Shown here: positions 12,566 to 26,160 of the stretch, in pieces
Layout: the number at the start of each line of letters is the position of its first letter
Numbering within the stretch: position 1 is the first letter of the stretch
Source: Pleurodeles waltl
Lineage: Eukaryota > Chordata > Amphibia > Caudata > Salamandridae
Reading direction: 5' to 3'
NCBI RefSeq assembly: GCF_031143425.1
Contig: NW_027150042.1
Span: forward strand, 1 to 64,000
DNA: 64,000 nucleotides
Program-made: the position numbers and the translations under genes
Notes under the pieces: generated by a model
The model's database searches: none
The model's input: the letters and a program-made list of their open reading frames with translations, nothing else
What the model was told of the DNA's origin: nothing

Positions 12566-15500
12566 CCACAAATTTCCTTCCACCCAGCGTTCCCCCAAGT
12601 CTCCCGATAAAAATGATACCTCACTTGTGTGGGTAGGGCTAGCGCCCGCGACAAGTGATGCCCCAAAACATAACGTGGACACATCCCATTTTTTGACAGA
12701 AAACAGAGGTGTTTTTTGCAAAGTGCCTACCTGTAGATTTTGGCCTCTAGCTCAGCCGGCACCTAAGGAAACCCACCAAACCTGTGCATTTATGAAAACT
12801 AAAGACCAAGGGGAATCCAAGATGGGGTGACTTGTGGGGCTGTGGCCAGGTTCTGTTACCCAGATTCCTTTGCAAACCTCAAAATGTGGCTAAAAAAACA
12901 CATTTTCCTCACATTTCGGTGACAGAAAGTCCTGGAATCTAAGAGAAGCCACAAATTTCCTTCCACCCAGCGTTCCCCCAAGTTTCCCGATAAAAATGAT
13001 ACCTCACTTGTGTGGGTAGGCCTAGTGCCCGCAACAGGAAATGCCCCAAAACACAACGTGGACTCATCCCATTTTTTGACTGAAAACAGAGGTGTTTTTT
13101 GCAAAGTGCCTACCTGTAGATTTTGGCCTCTAGCTCAGCCGGCACCTAGGGAAACCTACCAAACCTGTGCATTTTTTAAAACTAGAGACCTAGGGGAATC
13201 CAAGATGGGGTGACCTGTGGGGCTCTGACCAGGTTCTGTTACCCAGAATCCTTTGCAAACCTCAAAATTTGGCTAAAAAAACACATTTTCCTCACATTTT
13301 GGTGACAGGAAGTTCTGCGATCTGAGAGGAGCCACAAATTTCCTTCCACCCAGCGTTCCCGCAAGTCTCGCGATAAAGATGATACCTCACTTGTGTGGGT
13401 AGAACTAGCGCCCGCGACAGGAAATGCCCCAAAACACAAGGTGGACACAATCCATTTTTTGACAGAAAACAAAGGTGTTTTTTGCAAAGTGCCTACCTGT
13501 AGATTTTGGCCTCTAGCTCAGCCGGCACCTAGTGAAACCTACCAAACTTGTGCATTTTTGAAAACTAGAGACCTAGGGGAATCCAAGATGGGGTGACTTG
13601 TGGGGCTCTGACCAGGTTCTGTTACCCAGAATCCTTTGCAAACCTCAAAATTTGGCTAAAAAAACAAATTTTCCTCACATTTCGGTGACAGAAAGTTCTG
13701 GAATCTGAGAGGAGCCACAAATTTCCTTCCACCCAGCGTTACCCCAAGTCTCCCGATAAAAATGATATCTCACTTGTGTGGGTAGGCCTAGCGCCCGCAA
13801 CAGGAAATGCCCCAAAACACAACGTGGACACATCCCATTTTTTGACAGAAAACAGAGGTGTTTTTTGCAAAGTGCCTACCTGTAGATTTTGGCCTCTAGC
13901 TCAGCCGGCACCTAGGGAAACCTACCAAACCTGTGTATTTATGAAAACTAGAGACCTAGGGGAATCCAAGATGAGGTGACTTGTGGGGCTCTGACCAGAT
14001 TCTGTTACCCAGAATCCTTTGCAAACCTCAAAATCTGGCTAAAAAAACACATTTTCCTCACATTTCGGTGACAGAAAGTCCTGGAATCTGAGAGGAGCCA
14101 CAAATTTCCTTCCACCCAGCGTTCCCCAAAGTCTCCCGATAAAAATGATACCTCACTTGTGTGGGTAGGGCTAGCGCCCGCGACAGGAAATGCCCCAAAA
14201 CATAACGTGGACACATCCCATTTTTTGACAGAAAACAGAGGTGTTTTTTGCAAAGTGCCTACCTGTAGATTTTGTCCTCTAGCTCAGCCGGCACCTAAGG
14301 AAACCCACCAAACCTGTGCATTTATGAAAACTAAAGACCAAGGGGAATCCAAGATGGGGTGACTTGAGGGCTCTGACCAGGTTCTGTTACCCAGATTCCT
14401 TTGCAAACCTCAAAATGTGGCTAAAAAAACACATTTTCCTCACATTTCGGTGACAGAAAGTCCTGGAATCTGAGAGGAGCCACAAATTTCCTTCCACCCA
14501 GCGTTCCCCCAAGTCTCCCGATAAAAATTATACCTCACTTGTGTGGGTAGGCCTAGCGCCCACAACAGGAAATGCCCCAAAACACAACGTGGACTCATCC
14601 CATTTTTTGACAGAAAACAGAGGTGTTTTTTGCAAAGTGCCTACCTGTAGATTTTGGCCTCTAGCTCAGCCGGTACCTAGGGAAACCTACCAAACCTGTG
14701 CATTTATGAAAACTAGAGACCCAGGGGAATCCAAGATGGGGTGACTTGTGGGGCTCTGACCAGGTTCTGTTACCCAGAATCCTTTGCAAACCTCAAAATT
14801 TGGCTAAAAAAACACATTTTCCTCACATTTTGGTGACAGGAAGTTCTGCGATCTGAGAGGAGCCACAAATTTCCTTCCACCCAGCGTTCCCACAAGTCTC
14901 GCGATAAAAATGATACCTCACTTGTGTGGGTAGAACTAGCGCCCGCGACAGGAAATGCCCCAAAACACAAGGTGGACACATCCCATTTTTTGACAGAAAA
15001 CAGAGGTGTTTTTTGCAAAGTGCCTACCTGTAGATTTTGGCCTCTAGCTCAGCCGGCACCTAGTGAAACCTACCAAACTTGTGCATTTTTTGAAAACTAG
15101 AGACCTAGGGGAATCCAAGATGGGGTGACTTGTGGGGCTCTGACCAGGTTCTGTTCCTTAGAATCCTTTGCAAACCTCAAAATTTGGCTAAAAAAACACA
15201 TTTTCCTCCCATTTCGGTGACAGAAAGTTCTGGAATCTGAGAGGAGCCACAAATTTCCTTCCACCCAGCGTTCCCCCAAGTCTCCCGATAAAAATGATAC
15301 CTCACTTGTGTGGGTAGGGATAGCGCCCGCGACAGGAAATACCCCAGAACATAACGTGGACATATCCCATTTTTTGACAGAAAAGAGAGTTGTTTTTTGC
15401 AAAGTGCCTACCTGTAGATTTTGGCCTCTAGCTCAGCCGGCACCTAGGGAAACCTACCAAACCTGTGCATTTATGAAAACTAAAGACCAAGGGGAATCCA

Positions 15501-16345
15501 AGATGGGTTGACTTGTGGGGCTCTGGCCAGGTTCTGTTACCCAGATTCCTTTGCAAACCTCAAAATGGGGCTAAAAAAACACATTTTCCTCACATTTCGG
15601 TGACAGAAAGTCCTGGAATCTGAGAGAAGCCACAAATTTCCTTCCACCCAGCGTTCCCCCAAGTCTCCCGATAAAAATGATATCTCACTTGTGTGGGTAG
15701 GCCTAGCGCCCGCAACAGGAAATGCCCCAAAACACAACGTGGACACATCCCATTTTTTGACAGAAAACAGAGGTGTTTTTTGCAAAGTGCCTACCTGTAG
15801 ATTTTGGCCTCTAGCTCAGCCGGCACCTAGTGAAACCTACCAAACTTGTGCATTTTTTAAAACTAGAGACCTAGGGGAATCCAAGATGGGGTGACTTGTG
15901 GGGCTCTGACCAGGTTCTGTTACCCAGAATCCTTTGCAAACCTCAAAATTTGGCTAAAAAAACACATTTTCCTCACATTTCGGTGACAGAAAGTTCTGGA
16001 ATCTGAGAGGAGCCACGAATTTCCTTCCACCCAGCGTTCCCTCAAGTCTCCCGATAAAAATGATACCTCACTTGTGTGGGTAGGGATAGCGCCCGCGACA
16101 GGAAATCCCCCAGAACATAACGTGGACATATCCCATTTTTTGACAGAAATGAGAGGTGTTTTTTGCAAAGTGCCTACCTGTAGATTTTGGCCTCTAACTC
16201 AGCCGGCACCTAGGGAAACCTACCAAACCTGTGCATTTTTTAAAACTAGAGACATAGGGGAATCCAAGATGGGGTGACTTGTGGGGCTCTGAACAGGTTC
16301 TGTTACCCAGAATCCTTTGCAAACCTCAAAATTTGGCTAAAAAAA
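8800..16345 (+). repeat. 15-monomer block duplication within the satellite
   Basis: Segment 8,800-10,600 recurs at 14,545-16,345, displaced by 5,745 bp (15 x 383). Diagnostic shared variants are GTTCCTTAGAATCC with CCTCCCATTTCGG, AAAGACCAAGG, GGAATCTGAGAGAAGCC and GACAGAAATGAGAGG. The right limit is where TTTTCTTCACATTT at 10.6 kb is replaced by TTTTCCTCACATTT at 16.35 kb. This displacement differs from the neighbouring 13- and 8-monomer periods, so the array has no single higher-order period. Confidence 0.72.
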
Positions 16346-17329
16346 CAAATTTTCCTCACATTTCGGTGACAGAAAGTCCTGGAATCTGAGAGGAGCCACA
16401 AATTTCCTTCCACCCAGCGTTCCCCAAGTCTCCCGATAAAAATTATACCTCACTTGTGTGGGTAGGGATAGCGCCCGAGACAGGAAATACCCCAGAACAT
16501 AACGTGGACATATCCCATTTTTTGACAGAAAACAGAGGTGTTTTTTGCAAAGTGCCTACCTGTAGATTTTGGCCTCTAGCTCAGCCGGCACCTAGGGAAA
16601 CCTACCAAACCTGTGTATTTATGAAAACTAGAGACCTAGGGGAATGCAAGATGGGGTGACTTGTGGGGCTCTGACCAGATTCTGTTACCCAGAATCCTTT
16701 GCAAACCTCAAAATCTGGCTAAAAAAACACATTTTCCTCACATTTCGGTGACAGAAAGTTCTAGAATCTGAGAGGAGCCACGAATTTCCTTCCACCCAGC
16801 GTTCCCCCAAGTCTCCCGATAAAAATGATACCTCACTTGTGTGGGTAGCGATAGCGCCTGCGACAGGAAATACCCCAGAACATAACGTGGACATATCCCA
16901 TTTTTTGACAGAAAAGAGAGGTGTTTTTTGCAAAGTGCCTACCTGTAGATTTTGGCGTCTAGCTCAGCCGGCACCTAGGGAAACCTACCAAACCTGTGCA
17001 TTTTTGAAAACTAGAGACCTAGGGGAATCCAAGATGGGGTAACTTGTTGGGCTCTGACCAGGTTCTGCTACCCAGAATCCTTTGCAAACCTCAAAATTTA
17101 GCTAAAAAAACAAATTTTCCTCACATTTCGGTGACAGAAAGTCCTGGAATCTGAGAGGAGCCACAAATTTCCTTCCACCCAGCATTCCCCCAAGTCTCCC
17201 GATAAAAATTATACCTCACTTGTGTGGGTAGGCCTAGCGCCCGCCACAGGAAATGCCCCAAAACACAACGTGGACTCATCCCATTTTTTGACAAAAAACA
17301 GAGATGTTTTTTGCAAAGTGCCTACCTGT

Positions 17330-20300
17330 AGATTTTGGCCTCTAGCTCAGCCGGTACCTAGGGAAACCTACCAAACCTGTGCATTTGTGAAAACTAGAGA
17401 CCTAGGGGAATCCAAGATGGGGTGACTTGTGGGGCTCTGACCAGGTTCTGTTACCCAGAATCCTTTGCAAACCTCAAAATTTGGCTAAAGAAACACATTT
17501 TCCTCACATTTCGGTGACAGAAAGTTCTGGAATCTGAGAGGAGCCACAAATTTCCTTCCACCCAGCGTTCCCCCAAGTCTCCCGAAAAAAATGATACCTC
17601 ACTTGTGTGGGTAGGGCTAGCGCCCGCGACAAGAAATGCCCCAAAACATAACATGGACACATCCCATTTTTTGACAGAAAACAGAGGTGCTTTTTGCAAA
17701 GTGCCTACCTGTAGATTTTGGCCTCTAGCTCAGCCGGCACCTAAGGAAACCCACCAAACCTGTGCATTTATGAAAACTAAAGACCAAGGGGAATCCAAGA
17801 TGGGGTGACTTGTGGGGCTCTGGCCAGGTTCTGTTACCCAGATTCCTTTGCAAACCTCAAAATGTGGCTAAAAAAACACATTTTCCTCACATTTCGGTGA
17901 CAGAAAGTCCTGGAATCTGAGAGGAGCCACAAATTCCCTTCCACCCAGCGTTCCCCCAAGTCTCCCGATAAAAATTATACCTCACTTGTGTGGGTAGGCC
18001 TAGCGCCCGCAACAGGAAATTCCCCAAAACACAACGTGGACTCATCCCATTTTTTGACAGAAAACAGAGGTGTTTTTTTGCAAAGTGCCTACCTGTAGAT
18101 TTTGGCCTCTAGCTCAGCCGGCACCTAGGGAAACCTACCAAACCTGTGCATTTTTTAAAACTTGAGACCTAGGGGAATCCAAGATGGGGTGACTTGTGGG
18201 GCTCTGACCAGATTCTGTTACCCAGAATCCTTTGCAAACCTCAAAATTTGGCTAAAAAAACACATTTTCCTCACATTTTGGTGACAGGAAGTTCTGCGAT
18301 CTGGGAGGAGCCACAAATTTCCTTCCACCCAGCGTTCCCGCACGTCTCGCGATAAAAATAATACCTCATTTGTGTGGGTAGAACTAGCGCCCGCTACAGG
18401 AAATGCCCCAAAACACAAGGTGGACACATCCCATTTTTTGACAGAAAACAGAGGTGTTTTTTGCAAAGTGCCTACCTGTAGATTTTGGCCTCTAGCTCAG
18501 CCGGCACCTAGTGAAACCTACCAAACTTGTGCATTTTTGAAAACTAGAGACCTAGGGGAATCCAAGATGGGGTGACTTGTGGGGCTCTGACCAGGTTCTG
18601 TTACCCAGAATCCTTTGCAAACCTCAAAATTTGGCTAAAAAAACACATTTTCCTCACATTTCGGTGACAGAAAGTTCTGGAATCTGAGAGGAGCCACAAA
18701 TTTCCTTCCACCCAGCGTTACCCCAAGTCTCCCGATAAAAATGACATCTCACTTGTGTGGGTAGGCCTAGCGCCTGCAACAGGAAATGCCCCAAAACACA
18801 ACGTGGACACATCCCATTTTTTGACAGAAAACAGAGGTGTTTTTTGCAAAGTGCCTACCTGTAGATTTTGGCCTCTAGCTCAGCCGGCACCTAGGGAAAC
18901 CTACCAAACCTGTGTATTTCTGAAAACTAGAGACCTAGGGGAATCCAAGATGGGGTGACTTGTGGGGCTCTGACCAGGTTCTGTTACCCATAATCCTTTG
19001 CAAACCTCAAATTTTGGCTATAGAAACACATTTTCCTCACATTTCGGTGACAGAAAGTTCTGGAATCTGAGAGGAGCCACAAATTTCCTTCCACCCAGCA
19101 TTCCCCCAAGTCTCCCGATAAAAATGATACCTCACTTGTGTGGGTAGGCCTAGCGCCCGCCACAGGAAATGCCCCAAAACACAAGGTGGACACATCCCAT
19201 TTTTTGACAGAAAACAGAGGTGTTTTTTGCAAAGTGCCTACCTGTAGATTTTGGCCTCTAGCTCAGCCGGCACCTAGGGAAACCTACCAAACCTGTGCAT
19301 TTTTGAAAACTAGAGACCTAGGGGAATAAAAGATGGGGTAACTTGTAGGGCTCTGACCAGATTCTGTTACCCAGAATCCTTTGCAAACCTCAAAATCTGG
19401 CTAAAAAAACACATTTTCCTCACATTTCGGTGACAGAAAGTTCTGGAATCTGAGAGGAGCCACGAATTTCCTTCCACCCAGCTTTCCCGCAAGTCTCACG
19501 ATAAAAATGATACCTCACTTGTGTGGGTAGAACTAGCGCCCGCGACAGGAAATGCCCCAAAACACAACGTGGACTCATCCCATTTTTTGACAGAAAACAG
19601 AGGTGTTTTTTTCAAAGTGCCTACCTGTAGATTTTGGCCTCTAGCTCAGCCGGCACCTAGGGAAACGTACCAATCCTGTGTATTTATGAAAACTAGAGAC
19701 CTAGGGGAATCCAAGATGGGGTGACTTGTGGGGCTCTGACCAGGTTCTGTTACCCAGAATCCTTTGCAAACCTCAAAATGTGGCTAAAAAAAACACATTT
19801 TCCTCACATTTCGGTGACAGAAAGTCCTGGAATCTGAGAGGAACCACAAATTTCCTTCCTCCCAGCGTTCCCCCAAGTCTCCCGATAAAAATGATACCTC
19901 ACTTGTGTGGGTAGGGCTCGCGCCCGCGACAGCAAATGCCCCAAAACATAATGTGGACATATCCCATTTTTTTACAGAAAACAGAGGTGTTTTTTGCAAA
20001 GTGCCTACCTGTAGATTTTGGCCTCTAGCTCAGCCGGCACCTAGGGAAACCTACCAAACCTGTGCATTTTTTAAAACTAGAGACCTAGAGGAATCCAAGA
20101 TGGGGTGACTTGTGGGGCTCTGACCAGGTTCAGTTACCCAGAATCCTTTGCAAACCTCAGAATTTGGCTAAAAAAACACATTTTCCTCACATTTCGGTGA
20201 CAGAAAGTCCTGGAATCTGAGAGGAGCCACAAATTTCCTTCCACCCAGCGTTCCCCCAAGTCTCCCGATAAAAATGATACCTCACTTGTGTGGGTAGGGC

Positions 20301-23300
20301 TCGCGCCCGCGACAGCAAATGCCCCAAAACATAATGTGGACATATCCCATTCTTTGACAGAAAACAGAGGTGTTTTTTGCAAAGTGCCTACCTGTAGATT
20401 TTGGCCTCTAGCTCAGCCGGTACCTAGGGAAACCTACCAAACCTGTGCATTTGTGAAAACTAGAGACCTAGGGGAATCCAAGATGGGGTGACTTGTGGGG
20501 CTCTGACCAGGTTCTGTTACCCAGAATCCTTTGCAAACCTCAAAATTTGGCTAAAGAAACACATTTTCCTCACATTTCGGTGACAGAAAGTTCTGGAATC
20601 TGAGAGGAGCCACAAATTTCCTTCCACCCAGCGTTCCCCCAAGTCTCCCGAAAAAAATGATACCTCACTTGTGTGGGTAGGGCTAGCGCCCGCGACAAGA
20701 AATGCCCCAAAACATAACATGGACACATCCCATTTTTTGACAGAAAACAGAGGTGCTTTTTGCAAAGTGCCTACCTGTAGATTTTGGCCTCTAGCTCAGC
20801 CGGCACCTAAGGAAACCCACCAAACCTGTGCATTTATGAAAACTAAAGACCAAGGGGAATCCAAGATGGGGTGACTTGTGGGGCTCTGGCCAGGTTCTGT
20901 TACCCAGATTCCTTTGCAAACCTCAAAATGTGGCTAAAAAAACACATTTTCCTCACATTTCGGTGACAGAAAGTCCTGGAATCTGAGAGGAGCCACAAAT
21001 TCCCTTCCACCCAGCGTTCCCCCAAGTCTCCCGATAAAAATGATACCTCACTTGTGTGGGTAGGCCTAGCGCCCGCAACAGGAAATGCCCCAAAACACAA
21101 CGTGGACTCATCCCATTTTTTGACAGAAAACAGAGGTGTTTTTTTGCAAAGTGCCTACCTGTAGATTTTGGCCTCTAGCTCAGCCGGCACCTAGGGAAAC
21201 CTACCAAACCTGTGCATTTTTTAAAACTTGAGACCTAGGGGAATCCAAGATGGGGTGACTTGTGGGGCTCTGACCAGATTCTGTTACCCAGAATCCTTTG
21301 CAAACCTCAAGATTTGGCTAAAAAAACACATTTTCCTCACATTTTGGTGACAGAAAGTCATGCGATCTGGGAGGAGCCACAAATTTCCTTCCACCCAGCG
21401 TTCCCGCACGTCTCGCGATAAAAATGATACCTCATTTGTGTGGGTAGAACTAGCGCCCGCTACAGGAAATGCCCCAAAACACAAGGTGGACACATCCCAT
21501 TTTTTGACAGAAAACAGAGGTGTTTTTTGCAAAGTGCCTACCTGTAGATTTTGGCCTCTAGCTCAGCCGGCACCTAGTGAAACCTACCAAACTTGTGCAT
21601 TTTTGAAAACTAGAGACCTAGGGGAATCCAAGATGGGGTGACTTGTGGGGCTCTGACCAGGTTCTGTTACCCAGAATCCTTTGCAAACCTCAAAATTTGG
21701 CTAAAAAAACACATTTTCCCCACATTTCGGTGACAGAAAGTTCTGGAATCTGAGAGGAGCCACAAATTTCCTTCCACCCAGCGTTACCCCAAGTCTCCCG
21801 ATAAAAATGATATCTCACTTGTGTGGGTAGGCCTAGCGCCTGCGACAGGAAATGCCCCAAAACACAACGTGGACACATCCCATTTTTTGACAGAAAACAG
21901 AGGTGTTTTTTGCAAAGTGCCTACCTGTAGATTTTGGCCTCTAGCTCAGCCGGCACCTAGGGAAACCTACCAAACCTGTGTATTTCTGAAAACTAGAGAC
22001 CTAGGGGAATCCAAGATGGGGTGACTTGTGGGGCTCTGACCAGGTTCTGTTACCCATAATCCTTTGCAAACCTCAAATTTTGGCTATAGAAACACATTTT
22101 CCTCACATTTCGGTGACAGAAAGTTCTGGAATCTGAGAGGAGCCACAAATTTCCTTCCACCCAGCATTCCCCCAGGTCTCCCGATAAAAATGATACCTCA
22201 CTTGTGTGGGTAGGCCTAGCGCCCGCCACAGGAAATGCCCCAAAACACAAGGTGGACACATCCCATTTTTTGACAGAAAACAGAGGTGTTTTTTGCAAAG
22301 TGCCTACCTGTAGATTTTGGCCTCTAGCTCAGCCGGCACCTAGGGAAACCTACCAAACCTGTGCATTTTTGAAAACTAGAGACCTAGGGGAATAAAAGAT
22401 GGGGTAACTTGTAGGGCTCTGACCAGATTCTGTTACCCAGAATCCTTTGCAAACCTCAAAATCTGGCTAAAAAAACACATTTTCCTCACATTTCGGTGAC
22501 AGAAAGTTCTGGAATCTGAGAGGAGCCACGAATTTCCTTCCACCCAGCTTTCCCGCAAGTCTCACGATCAAAATGATACCTCACTTGTGTGGGTAGAACT
22601 AGCGCCCGCGACAGGAAATGCCCCAAAACACAACGTGGACTCATCCCATTTTTTGACAGAAAACAGAGGTGTTTTTTTCAAAGTGCCTACCTGTAGATTT
22701 TGGCCTCTAGCTCAGCCGGCACCTAGGGAAACGTACCAAACCTGTGTATTTATGAAAACTACAGACCTAGGGGAATCCAAGATGGGGTGACTTGTGGGGC
22801 TCTGACCAGGTTCTGTTACCCAGAATCCTTTGCAAACCTCAAAATGTGGCTAAAAAAAACACATTTTCCTCACATTTCGGTGACAGAAAGTCCTGGAATC
22901 TGAGAGGAACCACAAATTTCCTTCCACCCAGCGTTCCCCCAAGTCTCCCGATAAAAATGATACCTCACTTGTGTGGGTAGGGCTCGCGCCCGCGACAGCA
23001 AATGCCCCAAAACATAATGTGGACATATCCCATTTTTTTACAGAAAACAGAGGTGTTTTTTGCAAAGTGCCTACCTGTAGATTTTGGCCTCTAGCTCAGC
23101 CGGCACCTAGGGAAACCTACCAAACCTGTGCATTTTTGAAAACTAGAGACCTAGAGGAATCCAAGATGGGGTGACTTGTGGGGCTCTGACCAGGTTCAGT
23201 TACCCAGAATCCTTTGCAAACCTCAGAATTTGGCTAAAAAAACACATTTTCCTCACATTTCGGTGACAGAAAGTCCTGGAATCTGAGAGGAGCCACAAAT

Positions 23301-26160
23301 TTCCTTCCACCCAGCGTTCCCCCAAGTCTCCCGATAAAAATGATACCTCACTTGTGTGGGTAGGGCTCGCGCCCGCGACAGCAAATGCCCCAAAACATAA
23401 TGTGGACATATCCCATTCTTTGACAGAAAACAGAGGTGTTTTTTGCAAAGTGCCTACCTGTAGATTTTGGCCTCTAGCTCAGCCGGTACCTAGGGAAACC
23501 TACCAAACCTGTGCATTTGTGAAAACTAGAGACCTAGGGGAATCCAAGATGGGGTGACTTGTGGGGCTCTGACCAGGTTCTGTTACCCAGAATCCTTTGC
23601 AAACCTCAAAATTTGGCTAAAGAAACACATTTTCCTCACATTTCGGTGACAGAAAGTTCTGGAATCTGAGAGGAGCCACAAATGTCCTTCCACCCAGCGT
23701 TCCCCCAAGTCTCCCGATAAAAATGATACCTCACTTGTGTGGGTAGGGCTAGCGCCCGCGACAGGAAATGCCCCAAAACATAACATGGACACATCCCATT
23801 TTTTGACAGAAAACAGAGGTGCTTTTTGCAAAGTGCCTACCTGTAGATTTTGGCCTCTAGCTCAGCCGGCACCTAAGGAAACCCACCAAACCTGTGCATT
23901 TATGAAAACTAAAGACCAAGGGGAATCCAAGATGGGGTGACTTGTGGGGCTCTGGCCAGGTTCTGTTACCCAGATTCCTTTGCAAACCTCAAAATGTGGC
24001 TAAAAAAACACATTTTCCTCACATTTCGGTGACAGAAAGTCCTGGAATCTGAGAGGAGCCACAAATTCCCTTCCACCCAGCGTTCCCCCAAGTCTCCCGA
24101 TAAAAATGATACCTCACTTGTGTGGGTAGGCCTAGCGCCCGCAACAGGAAATGCCCCAAAACACAACGTGGACTCATCCCATTTTTTGACAGAAAACAGA
24201 GGTGTTTTTTGCAAAGTGCCTACCTGTAGATTTTGGCCTCTAGCTCAGCCGGCACCTAGGGAAACCTACCAAACCTGTGCATTTTTTAAAACTTGAGACC
24301 TAGGGGAATCCAAGATGGGGTGACTTGTGGGGCTCTGACCAGATTCTGTTACCCAGAATCCTTTGCAAACCTCAAAATTTGGCTAAAAAAACACATTTTC
24401 CTCACATTTTGGTGACAGGAAGTTCTGCGATCTGGGAGGAGCCACAAATTTCCTTCCACCCAGCGTTCCCGCACGTCTCGCGATAAAAATGATACCTCAT
24501 TTGTGTGGGTAGAACTAGCGCCCGCGACAGGAAACACAAGGTGGACACATCCCATTTTTTGACAGAAAACAGAGGTGTTTTTTGCAAAGTGCCTACCTGT
24601 AGATTTTGGCCTCTAGCTCAGCCGGCACCTAGTGAAACCTACCAAACTTGTGCATTTTTGAAAACTAGAGACCTAGGGGAATCCAGGATGGGGTGACTTG
24701 TGGGGCTCTGACCAGGTTCTGTTACCCAGAATCCTTTGCAAACCTCAAAATTTGGCTAAAAAAACACATTTTCCTCACATTTCGGTGACAGAAAGTTCTG
24801 GAATCTGAGAGGAGCCACAAATTTCCTTCCACCCAGCGTTACCACAAGTCTCCCGATAAAAATGATATCTCACTTGTGTGGGTAGGCCTAGCGCCTGCGA
24901 CAGGAAATGCCCCAAAACACAACGTGGACACATCCCATTTTTTGACAGAAAACAGAGGTGTTTTTTGCAAAGTGCCTACCTGTAGATTTTGGCCTCTAGC
25001 TCAGCCGGCACCTAGGGAAACCTACCAAACCTGTGTATTTCTGAAAACTAGAGACCTAGGGGAATCCAAGATGGGGTGACTTGTGGGGCTCTGACCAGGT
25101 TCTGTTACCCATAATCCTTTGCAAACCTCAAATTTTGGCTATAGAAACACATTTTCCTCACATTTCGGTGACAGAAAGTTCTGGAATCTGAGAGGAGCCA
25201 CAAATTTCCTTCCACCCAGCATTCCCTCAAGTCTCCCGATAAAAATGATACCTCACTTGTATGGGTAGGCCTAGCGCCCGCCACAGGAAATGCCCCAAAA
25301 CACAAGGTGGACACATCCCATTTTTTGACAGAAAACAGAGGTGTTTTTGGCAAAGTGCCTACCTGTAGATTTTGGCCTCTAGCTCAGCCGGCACCTAGGG
25401 AAACCTACCAAACCTGTGCATTTTTGAAAACTAGAGACCTAGGGGAATAAAAGATGGGGTAACTTGTAGGGCTCTGACCAGATTCTGTTACCCAGAATCC
25501 TTTGCAAACCTCAAAATCTGGCTAAAAAAACACATTTTCCTCACATTTCGGTGACAGAAAGTTCTGGAATCTGAGAGGAGCCACGAATTTCCTTCCACCC
25601 AGCTTTCCCGCAAGTCTCACGATAAAAATGATACCTCACTTGTGTGGGTAGAACTAGCGCCCGCGACAGGAAATGCCCCAAAACACAACGTGGACTCATC
25701 CCATTTTTTGACAGAAAACAGAGGTGTTTTTTGCAAAGTGCCTACCTGTAGATTTTGGCCTCTAGCTCAGCCGGCACCTAGGGAAACGTACCAAACCTGT
25801 GTATTTATGAAAACTAGAGACCTAGGGGAATCCAAGATGGGGTGACTTGTGGGGCTCTGACCAGGTTCTGTTACCCAGAATCCTTTGCAAACCTCAAAAT
25901 GTGGCTAAAAAAACAAATTTTCCTCACATTTCAGTGACAGAAAGTCCTGGAATCTGAGAGGAGCCACAAATTTCCTTCCACCCAGCGTTCCCCCAAGTCT
26001 CCCGATAAAAATGATACCTCACTTGTGTGGGTAGGGCTCGCGCCCGCGACAGCAAATGCCCCAAAACATAATGTGGACATATCCCATTTTTTGACAGAAA
26101 ACAGAGGTGTTTTTTGCAAAGTGCCTACCTGTAGATTTTGGCCTCTAGCTCAGCCGGCAC
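17330..26160 (+). repeat. 8-monomer higher-order repeat, nearly three copies
   Basis: Copies lie at about 17,330-20,395, 20,396-23,461 and 23,462-26,160 (the last truncated). The period is 3,066 bp between the first two copies. Monomer-specific variants recur in the same order: TAACATGGACACATCC with GTGCTTTTTGC, TCTGGGAGGAGCC with CGCACGTCTCGCG, CCATAATCC with GGCTATAGAAACAC, and GGGGAATAAAAGATGG. Copies 1 and 2 share even CCGAAAAAAATGAT, which copy 3 lacks. Copy 3 has lost about 10 bp (TGCCCCAAAA) near 24,533, at an A-run microhomology. This is the clearest regular higher-order unit in the window. Confidence 0.85.
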
